Assembly: GCF_016735615.1 (NCBI RefSeq)
Contig: NZ_JAERSF010000002.1
Coordinates: 248,001-312,000, forward strand
Direction: 5' to 3'
Origin: Flavobacterium tagetis
Lineage (GTDB): Bacteria > Bacteroidota > Bacteroidia > Flavobacteriales > Flavobacteriaceae
Length of the DNA stretch: 64,000 bases
Below the pieces are notes generated by a model that had not been told where the DNA came from, did no database searches, and saw nothing but the letters and a program-made list of their open reading frames with translations. Made by a program: the position numbers and the translations under genes. Shown here piece by piece: positions 17,414-25,368 of this stretch (its first letter is position 1; every line of letters starts with the position of its first letter).

Positions 17414-17470
17414 GAAAGAGCCAAGAAGCAAGATTGAAAAGTCTTTTATCTTTCATCTTGGTTCTTTTCT
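17414..17470. repeat. imperfect inverted repeat of AAGA/TCTT words
   Basis: The left arm (17414-17441, containing GAGCCAAGAAGCAAGATTG) and the right arm (17442-17468, containing ATCTTTCATCTTGGTTC) are imperfect reverse complements with almost no spacer. The hairpin would sit between the TPR and PhzF genes and is followed by a pyrimidine-rich stretch, so it may act as an attenuator or terminator. It belongs to the word-like repeats seen elsewhere in the window. Confidence 0.6.
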
Positions 17471-17488
17471 CTAAAAAAAAAGAAAGAA

Positions 17489-18352
17489 ATGAGTTTACCT
17501 TTTTACATAGTTGATGTTTTTGCTGATAAGAAATATGCCGGAAATCAGCTGGCGGTTTTTATGGATGCAGAAAATCTAAGTACAGCACAAATGCAGCAAA
17601 TTGCACGCGAAATTAATTTTGCGGAAAGCACATTTGTAACTAAACTGGATAAAGAAAATAATAAAGCAGAGATCAGAATTTTTACACCTGCTCACGAAAT
17701 GCAGTTTGCAGGTCATCCGATTATTGGAACTTCTTGGGTTCTCATGAATAAAGTATTTGATAATTCGCCTGACGAAATAAAACTAGAAGTCCCAATTGGA
17801 CCAATTGCAATCAATAAAACGGAAGAACTGATTTGGTTAAAAGCAGCACAGCCGAAGTTTTGGGATGTTTTTGCAAAAGAAGATTTTCCCTCTTTTAGTA
17901 ACTTGACAATTGATGATTTTGATAATCAATATTTGATACAAGAAGTGACTACGGGAAGTGCATTTGTAATTGTTCCGCTAAACAGCAAAAGAGCTTTAGA
18001 GAATTTGGTTTTAGATAAAGATAAAACCGATAAATGGTTGAAACAGCATTGTAAAACAGATCATAGAGGACTGTATTTTTATAGTTTTGAAGATTCGAAG
18101 TTGGCAAGCAGAATGTTATGTGTAGAAAATAATCAATTGGTAGAAGACGCTGCAACGGGAAGCGCAAGTACTTGTCTACAGGCATATCTTTTAAAATACC
18201 ATAAACCTGAACTAGAATTGACTAATTACCAAGGAGATTATATTGGACGACCTTCTGAAATCTACTTTAACGGAAAACTAAACGGAGATCTGTTTGATAT
18301 TAGAATAGGTGGAAAAGCTCAGTTTGTGGCTAAAGGAGAGTGGGAAGCTTAA
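17489..18352 (+). CDS. PhzF-family isomerase/epimerase-like protein
   Basis: The protein has 287 residues with the two-domain diaminopimelate-epimerase-like fold. Diagnostic motifs are the N-terminal FYIVDVFADKKYAGNQLAVF, the catalytic-glutamate region NFAESTFVTKL (Glu about residue 46), IRIFTPAHEMQFAGHPIIGTSWVL, and the C-terminal VEDAATGSASTCLQAYLL. No phenazine genes are present, so the name refers to the family only; most such homologues have unknown substrates. An A-rich leader precedes the start, and the gene sits between two envelope-protein genes on the same strand. Confidence 0.85.
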   Translation: MSLPFYIVDVFADKKYAGNQLAVFMDAENLSTAQMQQIAREINFAESTFVTKLDKENNKAEIRIFTPAHEMQFAGHPIIGTSWVLMNKVFDNSPDEIKLEVPIGPIAINKTEELIWLKAAQPKFWDVFAKEDFPSFSNLTIDDFDNQYLIQEVTTGSAFVIVPLNSKRALENLVLDKDKTDKWLKQHCKTDHRGLYFYSFEDSKLASRMLCVENNQLVEDAATGSASTCLQAYLLKYHKPELELTNYQGDYIGRPSEIYFNGKLNGDLFDIRIGGKAQFVAKGEWEA

Positions 18353-18359
18353 GCAAGAA

Positions 18360-18482
18360 TTTTAGAAAAAAGAAAATAGAACAAAGATTTTAGAATATAG
18401 AAAGAGAACAAAGAGTTTTTAGCATAAGAATTAAGAAATAGTATAAGTCTATTTTCTATACTCTTATCTCTATACTCTTAAA
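18360..18482. repeat. AGAA/TATAGA word repeat region
   Basis: The gap between phzF and the beta-barrel gene consists mostly of permuted words such as AGAAAATAGAACAAAG, AGAATATAGAAAGAG and, in the other orientation, CTATTTTCTATACTC and TTATCTCTATACTC. The two halves are degenerate reverse complements of each other. No coding signal is present. Confidence 0.65.
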
Positions 18483-18492
18483 ATAAAGAAAT

Positions 18493-20244
18493 ATGAAATT
18501 AAACTGCCGACATAAAATCATCGTTTTGTTAGTGTTATTTGCTGCTCAGTTTTCGATTGCTCAGAAGAAAAATGAAAGTATTGGGACAGAAACAGTAAAC
18601 GTAGTAAAACCGTATTCGCCGACTATTTCTGATGCTTTTAAAGTAAAAGAAACGCCTTCGCTTGACGATAGCGGTAATCAGCCGAAAGAAGTAATTAAAT
18701 ACAGTATTTTGTCTGTTCCTGTGGCTTCGACTTTTACTCCTTCTAAAGGAAAAGCCGAAGGTGTTGAGAAAGCCAAAAAAGAAAGATTGTTTAATAATTA
18801 TGCTACAATAGGGCTTGGAAATTATAGCACTTTAAACGGTGAATTATTCGTAAACCAGGATTTAGGAAATAATGATTATGTAGCTGGAATGTTTCGCCAT
18901 CACTCTTCTCAAGGGGGAATTAAAGATGTTGAATTGAATGATGAATTTTATGATACATCAATTAATGTGGGTTACGGTCAAAATAATAGAGATAATACTT
19001 GGGGAGTCGATTTAGGATATCAAAATCAGATTTACAATTGGTATGGACTTCCGTCAGATTTTGGTTCTACCATTCCAGATCAGCGTTATGATTTGGTAAA
19101 CAGTATTAATCCGGATCACTCTTATAATACTATTTGGGTTGGCGGAAATGCAGAATTTAATGAAAGCATTTTCAGTAAACTTTCGGCAAAATTCACCCAT
19201 TTTTCAGACAGTTATTCTTCATCAGAAAATAGATTTTTTGTAAAGCCGACTTTTACAGTTGATGTGATGGATCAGGCAATTAAAACCAATGTTATTGTAG
19301 ATCATGTAAGCGGTTCTTTTAAAAACAATTATTTCCAAGATAATACAGAGGCATTGAAATACAGTTTTACAAATGTTGGAATCGAACCAAGTTTTGTAAT
19401 CAATGAAAATGAATGGACATTAGAATTGGGAGCAGGAATTTATTATAGTGCAGATTCTAAAAACAGCGGCAATAAATTTTATTTCTACCCAAAAGTGAAT
19501 GCTTCGTATAAATTGGTTGGCGATTTGATGATTTTTTATACTGGGGTAAATGGAGGTTTAAATCAGAATTCTTATGCTGATTTTGTGACCGAAAATCCGT
19601 TTTTGTCTCCAACTTTAAACATGCGTCCATCAAGTACACAATACAATGTTTTTGCAGGTTTGAAAGGAAAATTGGCTAATAATGTAAACTATAATTTAAC
19701 GGCTTCTTATTTAAATGAAAAAGACAAAGCTTTGTTTAAAGCAAATGATTATACAGAAGTAATTACAAATGAAGATTATGCTTTCGGAAACTCATTTGGA
19801 GTAGTTTATGAAGACATTAGAACGTTCCGTTTTTACGGAGAATTAAAAGCAGATTTCTCTCAAAATGTATCTTTCGGAATCAACGGAACTTTTAATAGTT
19901 ATAATACTGACAACGTAGTTGAAGCATGGAATTTGCCAACAATGAAATTAAGTTCGACTTTAGACGTTAATATTACTAAGCAGTGGTATGCAGGATTGAA
20001 TGTGTTTTATGTTGGAGAAAGAAAAGATATGCAGACCAATACTTCTTTAGGAATTGATGCTACACCAATTACCTTAAAAAGTTATTTTGATGCCAATGCG
20101 CATGTTGGGTACAAATTCAACGAAAGATTAACGTTTTTCTTGAAATTGAATAATATCGGAAATCAAGCTTACGAAAAATGGTTGAATTATCCTGTACAAG
20201 GATTCCAAGTTTTGGGAGGCGCAAATTATAAGTTTGATTTTTAA
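18493..20244 (+). CDS. TonB-dependent-receptor-like outer-membrane beta-barrel protein (no plug seen)
   Basis: The protein has 583 residues. A signal peptide ends near residue 24 (SIAQ), a short periplasmic N-terminal region of about 85 residues contains TETVNVVKPYSPTISDAFKV, and the rest alternates as amphipathic beta strands. It ends in an aromatic strand FQVLGGANYKFDF, typical of the last strand of a barrel, with LTFFLKLNNIGNQAYEKWLNYPVQG just before it as in TonB receptors. It is shorter than usual receptors and I see no complete plug domain, so transport of a ligand is not assured. It follows the TPR and PhzF genes and is followed by two terminator-like hairpins. Confidence 0.75.
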   Translation: MKLNCRHKIIVLLVLFAAQFSIAQKKNESIGTETVNVVKPYSPTISDAFKVKETPSLDDSGNQPKEVIKYSILSVPVASTFTPSKGKAEGVEKAKKERLFNNYATIGLGNYSTLNGELFVNQDLGNNDYVAGMFRHHSSQGGIKDVELNDEFYDTSINVGYGQNNRDNTWGVDLGYQNQIYNWYGLPSDFGSTIPDQRYDLVNSINPDHSYNTIWVGGNAEFNESIFSKLSAKFTHFSDSYSSSENRFFVKPTFTVDVMDQAIKTNVIVDHVSGSFKNNYFQDNTEALKYSFTNVGIEPSFVINENEWTLELGAGIYYSADSKNSGNKFYFYPKVNASYKLVGDLMIFYTGVNGGLNQNSYADFVTENPFLSPTLNMRPSSTQYNVFAGLKGKLANNVNYNLTASYLNEKDKALFKANDYTEVITNEDYAFGNSFGVVYEDIRTFRFYGELKADFSQNVSFGINGTFNSYNTDNVVEAWNLPTMKLSSTLDVNITKQWYAGLNVFYVGERKDMQTNTSLGIDATPITLKSYFDANAHVGYKFNERLTFFLKLNNIGNQAYEKWLNYPVQGFQVLGGANYKFDF

Positions 20245-20268
20245 GAGATCTTTGCCATAAAGATACTT

Positions 20269-20307
20269 AGGCACAAAAACATTTAAAATGAATGTGCCTT
20301 TTTTTTT
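20269..20307 (+). terminator. hairpin with T-tract after the beta-barrel gene
   Basis: AGGCACA (20269-20275) pairs with TGTGCCT (20293-20299) across a 17-base loop, followed by eight or more T. It lies just downstream of the stop at 20244. Confidence 0.7.
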
Positions 20308-20365
20308 CAGCCATGAGCTCATGAATTTTTTGGAGTAGATTCGTGAATTCGTGGCTGTTTTTTTT
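20308..20365 (+). terminator. second hairpin with T-tract, built of CGTGAATT words
   Basis: The left arm from 20308 (CAGCCATGAGCTCATGAAT) and the right arm to 20357 (ATTCGTGAATTCGTGGCTG) pair over 19 positions, with several mismatches compensated as U-G wobble in RNA. Eight T follow. It directly follows the first hairpin, giving two stacked terminators before the acetyltransferase gene. Confidence 0.7.
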
Positions 20366-20376
20366 AATTTTATAAA

Positions 20377-20907
20377 ATGGAAATTATATTACGTCAAGAA
20401 AATAAAAATGATTTTAAAAGTGTTTTTCATTTGATAGAAAAAGCTTTTGAAAAAGAAGAGCATTCCGATCACAAAGAACAATTTTTGGTAGAAAGACTGA
20501 GAAATTCTGTAGCCTTTATTCCAGAATTGTCTATTGTTGCAGAAATTGATAATGAAATTGTCGGGCATATTTTATTTACTAAACTGAAAATTAAAAATGA
20601 TTTAAATTCTTTTGAATCTCTGGCACTTGCTCCAGTTTCGGTTTTGCCTGATTTTCAAGGAAAAGGAATTGGTTCTAAGCTTATTTTACATGGACATGAA
20701 ATTGCTAAAGGTTTAGGATACAAATCGGTTATTTTATTAGGTCATCAAGATTATTACCCGAGGTTTGGATATGAACTTTGCGAAAAATACAATATCAAAA
20801 TGCCTTTTGATGTTCCAGCTGAAAACTGTATGGTTATTGCATTAACAGAAGACTGTTTAAAAGATGTAAATGGAGAAGTAGTTTATCCAAAAGCTTTTTT
20901 CGAATAA
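20377..20907 (+). CDS. GNAT family N-acetyltransferase (YhbS-like)
   Basis: This 176-residue single-domain GNAT protein has the acetyl-CoA pyrophosphate loop VLPDFQGKGIGSKLILHGHEIAKGLGYKSVILLGHQDYYPRFGYE at about 88-132, consistent with the YhbS subgroup, in which 'G....YY.RFGF' follows motif A. The N-terminal IILRQENKNDFKSVFHLIEKAF also fits. The substrate is unknown. It follows two terminator-like hairpins and is separated by about 60 bases from the GreA/B-like gene on the same strand. Confidence 0.88.
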   Translation: MEIILRQENKNDFKSVFHLIEKAFEKEEHSDHKEQFLVERLRNSVAFIPELSIVAEIDNEIVGHILFTKLKIKNDLNSFESLALAPVSVLPDFQGKGIGSKLILHGHEIAKGLGYKSVILLGHQDYYPRFGYELCEKYNIKMPFDVPAENCMVIALTEDCLKDVNGEVVYPKAFFE

Positions 20908-20968
20908 AAATTTAGATAAAGAAAAAACCTTTGCATCTTTGTTCCTTAAAACCTCAGTACCTAAAAAA

Positions 20969-21418
20969 ATGACTTTTAAAGAAAAAATATATTCCCACTA
21001 CACTCAAATGGTTCAAGACAGAATAGATGTTTTTAAAGACATGATTTCAGGCTTGACCGAAGATTCTAAAAATGACGCTAAAGGTTCTGCAGGCGATAAA
21101 CATGAAACGGCTTTGTCGATGATGCATATTGAGCAAGAAAAACTCACCAATAAATTAAAGGAAGCACTAGAGCAAAAAGCAATTTTAGATAAAATAGATC
21201 CGCTTAAAACAACAGAAAATATTGTTTTAGGAAGTTTAGTAAAAGCAAACGGAATCTATTTATATGTGAGCGTTGCACTTCCCAAAATAACAATTGACGG
21301 AATCAATGTCATTGCACTTTCTCCGCAATCTCCTTTAGGAAATCATTTAATGGGAAGTAAAGTTGGATTTCAATTTGAAATAAATAAGACGCATTATACT
21401 ATTGAGAGCATTGAATAA
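20969..21418 (+). CDS. GreA/GreB-like protein, degenerate N-terminal helical region
   Basis: The gene encodes 149 residues from the ATG at 20969; an upstream in-frame TTG at 20939 lies in the CTTTG-word leader and is less likely. Residues 1-75 form a charged helical pair (YSHYTQMVQDRIDVFKDMISG and EQEKLTNKLKEALEQKAILD) as in the Gre coiled coil. The C-terminal half (IVLGSLVKANGIYLYVSVALPKITIDGINVIALSPQSPLGNHLMGSKVGFQFEIN) matches the FKBP-like Gre C-terminal domain with its 'SP.g..l.g...gd' signature. Such proteins bind RNA polymerase near the secondary channel. The N-terminal acidic tip residues are not obviously in place, so true cleavage-factor activity is uncertain. Confidence 0.65.
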   Translation: MTFKEKIYSHYTQMVQDRIDVFKDMISGLTEDSKNDAKGSAGDKHETALSMMHIEQEKLTNKLKEALEQKAILDKIDPLKTTENIVLGSLVKANGIYLYVSVALPKITIDGINVIALSPQSPLGNHLMGSKVGFQFEINKTHYTIESIE

Positions 21419-21438
21419 TTAATTTTAAAGATAAAGTT

Positions 21439-22998
21439 ATGAGAAAGATTTTAGCTTTTATGATTTTGATTAGCATGAATTTGAATGCTCAAAGTACTGA
21501 ATTTAAGATTTATGATAATGGGCTGATTTATTCTGAAAGCTCAGTCTCTAAACTAAAACACATTGTTGATTCGTTAAATTTAAAATTTAAAGTTTGCGAG
21601 TTTAATAAAACTTTCAGGTCTTACGGACAAGCGAAGGCAAACTTTGTCGAAGTTCAAAAAGCGGATGTTATAGAGGCTAAGAAAGATTTAGAAAAAGGTA
21701 TTTCATATTCAGATTTTAAAGCCAAATATGATAAAGCTCTCTTCGACGAAAATCTTATCATTTTAAAATCCAATCAGACTAATTATAAAAATGAGGAGCA
21801 AGTTGAATTTTCAAGCTTGCCTTTGGGAGAAAAAGATGAACAGAATATCACCAGAAATAAAAAAGAGATAGATTCTTATAATAATAATTTCAGAGAAAAA
21901 TGGGTTTTTGAGTATCAAGAAAAAAAATCTTATTCAAAAGAGTCATTAAAAGCCTTTTATTTTATTGATGAATTTAAAACAAAACCGCTTTCTGAAAAAT
22001 ATGCCCGATTAATTCAATATTCAGATTGTCTGGTAGATACTACAGCTCAAGTTTTTTATGATAATGCAAAAGACTCGGGGGTGAGATATGGAGATAGCAC
22101 ACCTAGTAAAGCAGTAAATTTTGAAAGCTATGTTGAGAAAGTCTTGAAAAGACCGAGTTTTAGCTATGAGAAATTATCTATTCTTTATAGCAATGGACTT
22201 GATGGGAAATCAAAAGAAAAGACTAAAGAACAGCTGGCTCAGAAAGAGATTGTTAAAAAAGAATACGACGAGTTTAATGCGAAAATGAAAAAATGGCAAG
22301 CTGAAAGACTTACTAGAATAGATTCTTTAAGAACTAAGGATAAAAATTTTGATGTAATGCTTCGCGAAGCATTGGTAGAAGCTAAAATGACAAAAGTATC
22401 TGATGATACGTTTGAAGAATATGTTGAGCGTTATATAGGTAAGGAAGATGTATTAGAACTAAAACGAAATAGACGTGTTATTGGCGGATGCAGTATGGAT
22501 AATAGTCCAAGAGTTCATGCACAGAATATTGCTGTACTTTCTGCTGAAACTATAAAATGGGAAATTTTTCTGAGATCCCATCTTAACATTATGAATGATC
22601 GTTTTGATAGGGTAAGTGATGGAAGTTATGCTCAAGGAGAGAGGCAGACTTATATAAAAGAGATCGAAGTATTGGACATCAATGTTCTGGATTTAATTTT
22701 AGGAATATCACTTCGAGTAGATAATCCTTCTAAAAATCATTATTATTCAAGCATCAACAGGGTTGGGCGTGCGCTTTCTGAAAGCTCGAATCCAGAATTG
22801 ATTGAAACAAGTCTTCTGAATATGATAAAAGATAGCGATCTAGATGATTACAATAGAGTTTTAATGTATTACCTATTTGATAATTATAATTATAACCTGA
22901 AAGATGACAATCTGAAAAAGAAGAATGAATCTAAGTTGCAGGTTGCGGTTGCGAGCATGCCGGATTATATTTCGTCACGAATTATTCTTAAGAATTAA
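21439..22998 (+). CDS. unrecognised secreted protein, charged and partly coiled coil
   Basis: The protein has 519 residues. A signal peptide ends about residue 18 (LNAQ). The mature protein is highly charged, with long helical, Lys/Glu-rich stretches in the middle (GLDGKSKEKTKEQLAQKEIVKKEYDEFNAKMKKWQAERLTRIDSLRTKDK). The C-terminal half has VIGGCSMDNSPRVHAQNIAVLSAETIKWEIFLRSHLNIMNDRFDRVSDGS followed by an alpha-helical region that could be HEAT-like (LSESSNPELIETSLLNMIKDSDLDDYNRVLMYYLFDNYN). I recognise no family and no enzymatic motif. It follows the GreA/B-like gene by 20 bases on the same strand and ends before a strong terminator. Confidence 0.6.
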   Translation: MRKILAFMILISMNLNAQSTEFKIYDNGLIYSESSVSKLKHIVDSLNLKFKVCEFNKTFRSYGQAKANFVEVQKADVIEAKKDLEKGISYSDFKAKYDKALFDENLIILKSNQTNYKNEEQVEFSSLPLGEKDEQNITRNKKEIDSYNNNFREKWVFEYQEKKSYSKESLKAFYFIDEFKTKPLSEKYARLIQYSDCLVDTTAQVFYDNAKDSGVRYGDSTPSKAVNFESYVEKVLKRPSFSYEKLSILYSNGLDGKSKEKTKEQLAQKEIVKKEYDEFNAKMKKWQAERLTRIDSLRTKDKNFDVMLREALVEAKMTKVSDDTFEEYVERYIGKEDVLELKRNRRVIGGCSMDNSPRVHAQNIAVLSAETIKWEIFLRSHLNIMNDRFDRVSDGSYAQGERQTYIKEIEVLDINVLDLILGISLRVDNPSKNHYYSSINRVGRALSESSNPELIETSLLNMIKDSDLDDYNRVLMYYLFDNYNYNLKDDNLKKKNESKLQVAVASMPDYISSRIILKN

Positions 22999-23385
22999 TT
23001 CCTATTTGAGTTATTATATTTTTAAACAAATTAAATCCTTATCAACTTTTCGAATTTGATAAGGATTTTTTTACAGTATTAATTTTAAGGTAATTGTAGG
23101 GCTACTTTTTATTTTCTCTTTATGAATTCTTTATTTGGACTGGAATAACTAAAAATTTAATTCGAAAAGTTGGTTTTAAGTTTAAAATTGAAAGCAGTTT
23201 TATGTTCGAAATTAAAAAATTAAAGTTTGAGCCTTTTTTTAATGCTGAAATTTTACATTTTATATGTAAAAAATAATTTATAGTTTTAAATTGTAATTAA
23301 AATAGGTAATTATGTTTTTCAATTGTAACTAATACTCCATCTTTGCCCTATCAAATTAAAATTTAAAAAATAAAAATATAAAATT
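22999..23385. other. intergenic region upstream of asnB
   Basis: These 387 bases hold a terminator (23034-23072) for the upstream gene and the asnB leader. A CATCTTTG at 23338-23345 is a one-base variant of TAnnTTTG, 41 bases before the start. Nothing resembling a gene or a known riboswitch was seen in the remaining AT-rich sequence. Confidence 0.5.
23034..23072 (+). terminator. strong hairpin terminator after the 519-residue protein
   Basis: AATCCTTATCAA (23034-23045) and TTGATAAGGATT (23056-23067) are exact reverse complements over 12 bases with a 10-base loop, followed by a T-tract. Confidence 0.85.
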
Positions 23386-25059
23386 ATGTGTGGAATTGTA
23401 TGTGCCTTTGATCTTAAACAAAAAGCCGAAGCGTTAAGACCTCAAGTATTAGAAATGTCTAAAATCATTCGTCACCGTGGACCAGACTGGAGCGGAATTT
23501 TTAGTAATGATAAAGCGATTCTTTCTCACGAGCGTTTGGCAATTGTAGATCCAGCGTCAGGAAAACAACCTTTATTTACTGAAGATAAAAAATTGGTTTT
23601 AGCTGCAAATGGTGAAATTTACAACCACAGAGATTTGCGTAAACAATTTGCTGGAAAATACAACTTTCAGACTGAAAGTGACTGTGAAGTTATTTTAGCG
23701 CTTTATAAAGAAAAAGGAGTAAACTTTGTTGATGAATTAAACGGAATCTTCGGTTTTGCAATCTACGATGTTGATAAAGATGAGTATTTTGTAGCTCGTG
23801 ACCACATGGGAATTATTCCATTATATATTGGTTGGGATCAGCACGGAACTTTCTATGTAGCTTCTGAATTAAAAGCTTTGGAAGGTTACTGTACAAAAAT
23901 CGAATTATTCCCTCCAGGACATTATTTATCAAGCAAAGACGGTGAATTTGTACAATGGTACAAAAGAGACTGGACAGAATATGATGCAGTAAAAGACAAC
24001 GAAACTAGCATTCCAGAAATCAGAAAAGCATTGGAAGCAGCAGTTCACAGACAATTAATGAGTGACGTTCCTTACGGAGTTTTACTTTCTGGAGGTTTAG
24101 ATTCTTCTATTACTTCAGCTGTGGCTAAAAAATTCGCTCAAAAAAGAATTGAGTCAGATGATACAACAGATGCTTGGTATCCGCAATTACACTCTTTCTC
24201 AGTTGGATTAGAAGGTTCACCAGATTTAGCAGCTGCAAGAAAAGTAGCAGATCATATTGGAACTATTCACCACGAAATCAAATTTACTATCCAAGAAGGA
24301 TTAGATGCTGTTCGTGATGTAATTTACAACTTAGAAACGTATGATGTAACTACAGTTAGAGCTTCAACTCCAATGTGGTTGATGGCGAGAGTAATCAAAT
24401 CTATGGGAATCAAAATGGTTCTTTCGGGAGAAGGAGCAGATGAGTTGTTTGGAGGATATTTATACTTCCACAAAGCGCCAAACGCTAAAGAATTCCACGA
24501 AGAAAACGTTCGTAAATTAGGAAAACTTCATATGTACGACTGTCTACGTGCAAACAAAAGTTTAGCGGCTTGGGGAATCGAAGGTCGTGTGCCATTCTTA
24601 GATAAAGAATTTATGGATGTTGCAATGCGTATCAACCCGCAAGATAAAATGATCAACAAAGAACACCCGATGGAAAAATGGGTAGTTCGTAAAGCTTTTG
24701 AAGATATGCTTCCAGAAAGTGTTGCTTGGAGACAAAAAGAGCAATTTTCTGATGGAGTGGGATACAGTTGGATTGACACTTTAAAAGAAGTGGTAGCTAG
24801 AGAAGTTTCAGATGAGCAATTGGCAAACGCTAGATTTAAATTTCCATTGCAAACGCCAACGTCAAAAGAAGAGTATTACTATCGTTCGATTTTTACAGAG
24901 CATTTCCCAAGTGATGCTGCAGCATTATGCGTTCCTCAGGAAGCAAGTGTGGCTTGTAGTACAAAAATTGCTTTGGAATGGGATGAAGCTTTCAAAAACT
25001 TAAACGATCCATCAGGAAGAGCGGTAGCAAATGTTCATGATGACGCTTATGTAAAATAA
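23386..25059 (+). CDS. asnB: asparagine synthetase B, glutamine-hydrolysing
   Basis: This 557-residue enzyme makes asparagine from aspartate, ATP and glutamine. The N-terminal class II glutaminase domain is complete: the catalytic Cys2 in MCGIVC, Arg50 in SHERLAIVD, Asn75/Gly76 in ANGEIYNH, and Asp99 in TESDCEVI. The C-terminal synthetase domain has the ATP-pyrophosphatase loop LSGGLDSSI near residue 235 and SGEGADELFGGYLYFHKAPN. Length and motifs match the E. coli AsnB group. A terminator-like hairpin follows at 25098, then a paralogous gene on the same strand that has lost the glutaminase residues. No regulatory leader was recognised beyond a promoter-like element. Confidence 0.95.
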   Translation: MCGIVCAFDLKQKAEALRPQVLEMSKIIRHRGPDWSGIFSNDKAILSHERLAIVDPASGKQPLFTEDKKLVLAANGEIYNHRDLRKQFAGKYNFQTESDCEVILALYKEKGVNFVDELNGIFGFAIYDVDKDEYFVARDHMGIIPLYIGWDQHGTFYVASELKALEGYCTKIELFPPGHYLSSKDGEFVQWYKRDWTEYDAVKDNETSIPEIRKALEAAVHRQLMSDVPYGVLLSGGLDSSITSAVAKKFAQKRIESDDTTDAWYPQLHSFSVGLEGSPDLAAARKVADHIGTIHHEIKFTIQEGLDAVRDVIYNLETYDVTTVRASTPMWLMARVIKSMGIKMVLSGEGADELFGGYLYFHKAPNAKEFHEENVRKLGKLHMYDCLRANKSLAAWGIEGRVPFLDKEFMDVAMRINPQDKMINKEHPMEKWVVRKAFEDMLPESVAWRQKEQFSDGVGYSWIDTLKEVVAREVSDEQLANARFKFPLQTPTSKEEYYYRSIFTEHFPSDAAALCVPQEASVACSTKIALEWDEAFKNLNDPSGRAVANVHDDAYVK

Positions 25060-25368
25060 TTAAGAGTTTAATTTTTAGAATTAGTATATATATTGCCGAA
25101 AGACGTTCTTTTATGAGAGCGTCTTTCTTGTCTAAAAAAGTTTCTGTATTTCAATATGTTAAAATAAAAAGTTTTGGTAATCGATTGAAATTTATTTTGT
25201 GTTTGACTTTCATTGAAATAAAAGTTAAACATGAAATTTTAAGATGCAAAATGTAGGAAAGCAGAAAATAATATTTAGTTTTGCTTTTAAGCGGAAATTT
25301 TAATGATTTTTTAATGTACAGCTTGCTTAGGCTTGGTACATCAGAATAAAAATAAAAAATAGAATAGT
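25060..25368. other. gap between the two asparagine synthetase genes
   Basis: These 309 bases contain a terminator hairpin at 25098-25133 and AT-rich sequence without a recognisable gene. No clear TAnnTTTG element was found ahead of the second paralogue, so its promoter is unknown. Confidence 0.5.
25098..25133 (+). terminator. hairpin terminator after asnB
   Basis: GAAAGACG (25098-25105) pairs with CGTCTTTC (25120-25127) around a 14-base loop, followed by TTGTCT. The T-tract is short, so efficiency is uncertain. Confidence 0.6.

Noticed and set aside
20939..20968. An upstream in-frame TTG start for the GreA/B-like protein
   Set aside because: The sequence is repeat-word leader, and the ATG at 20969 gives a normal charged start.
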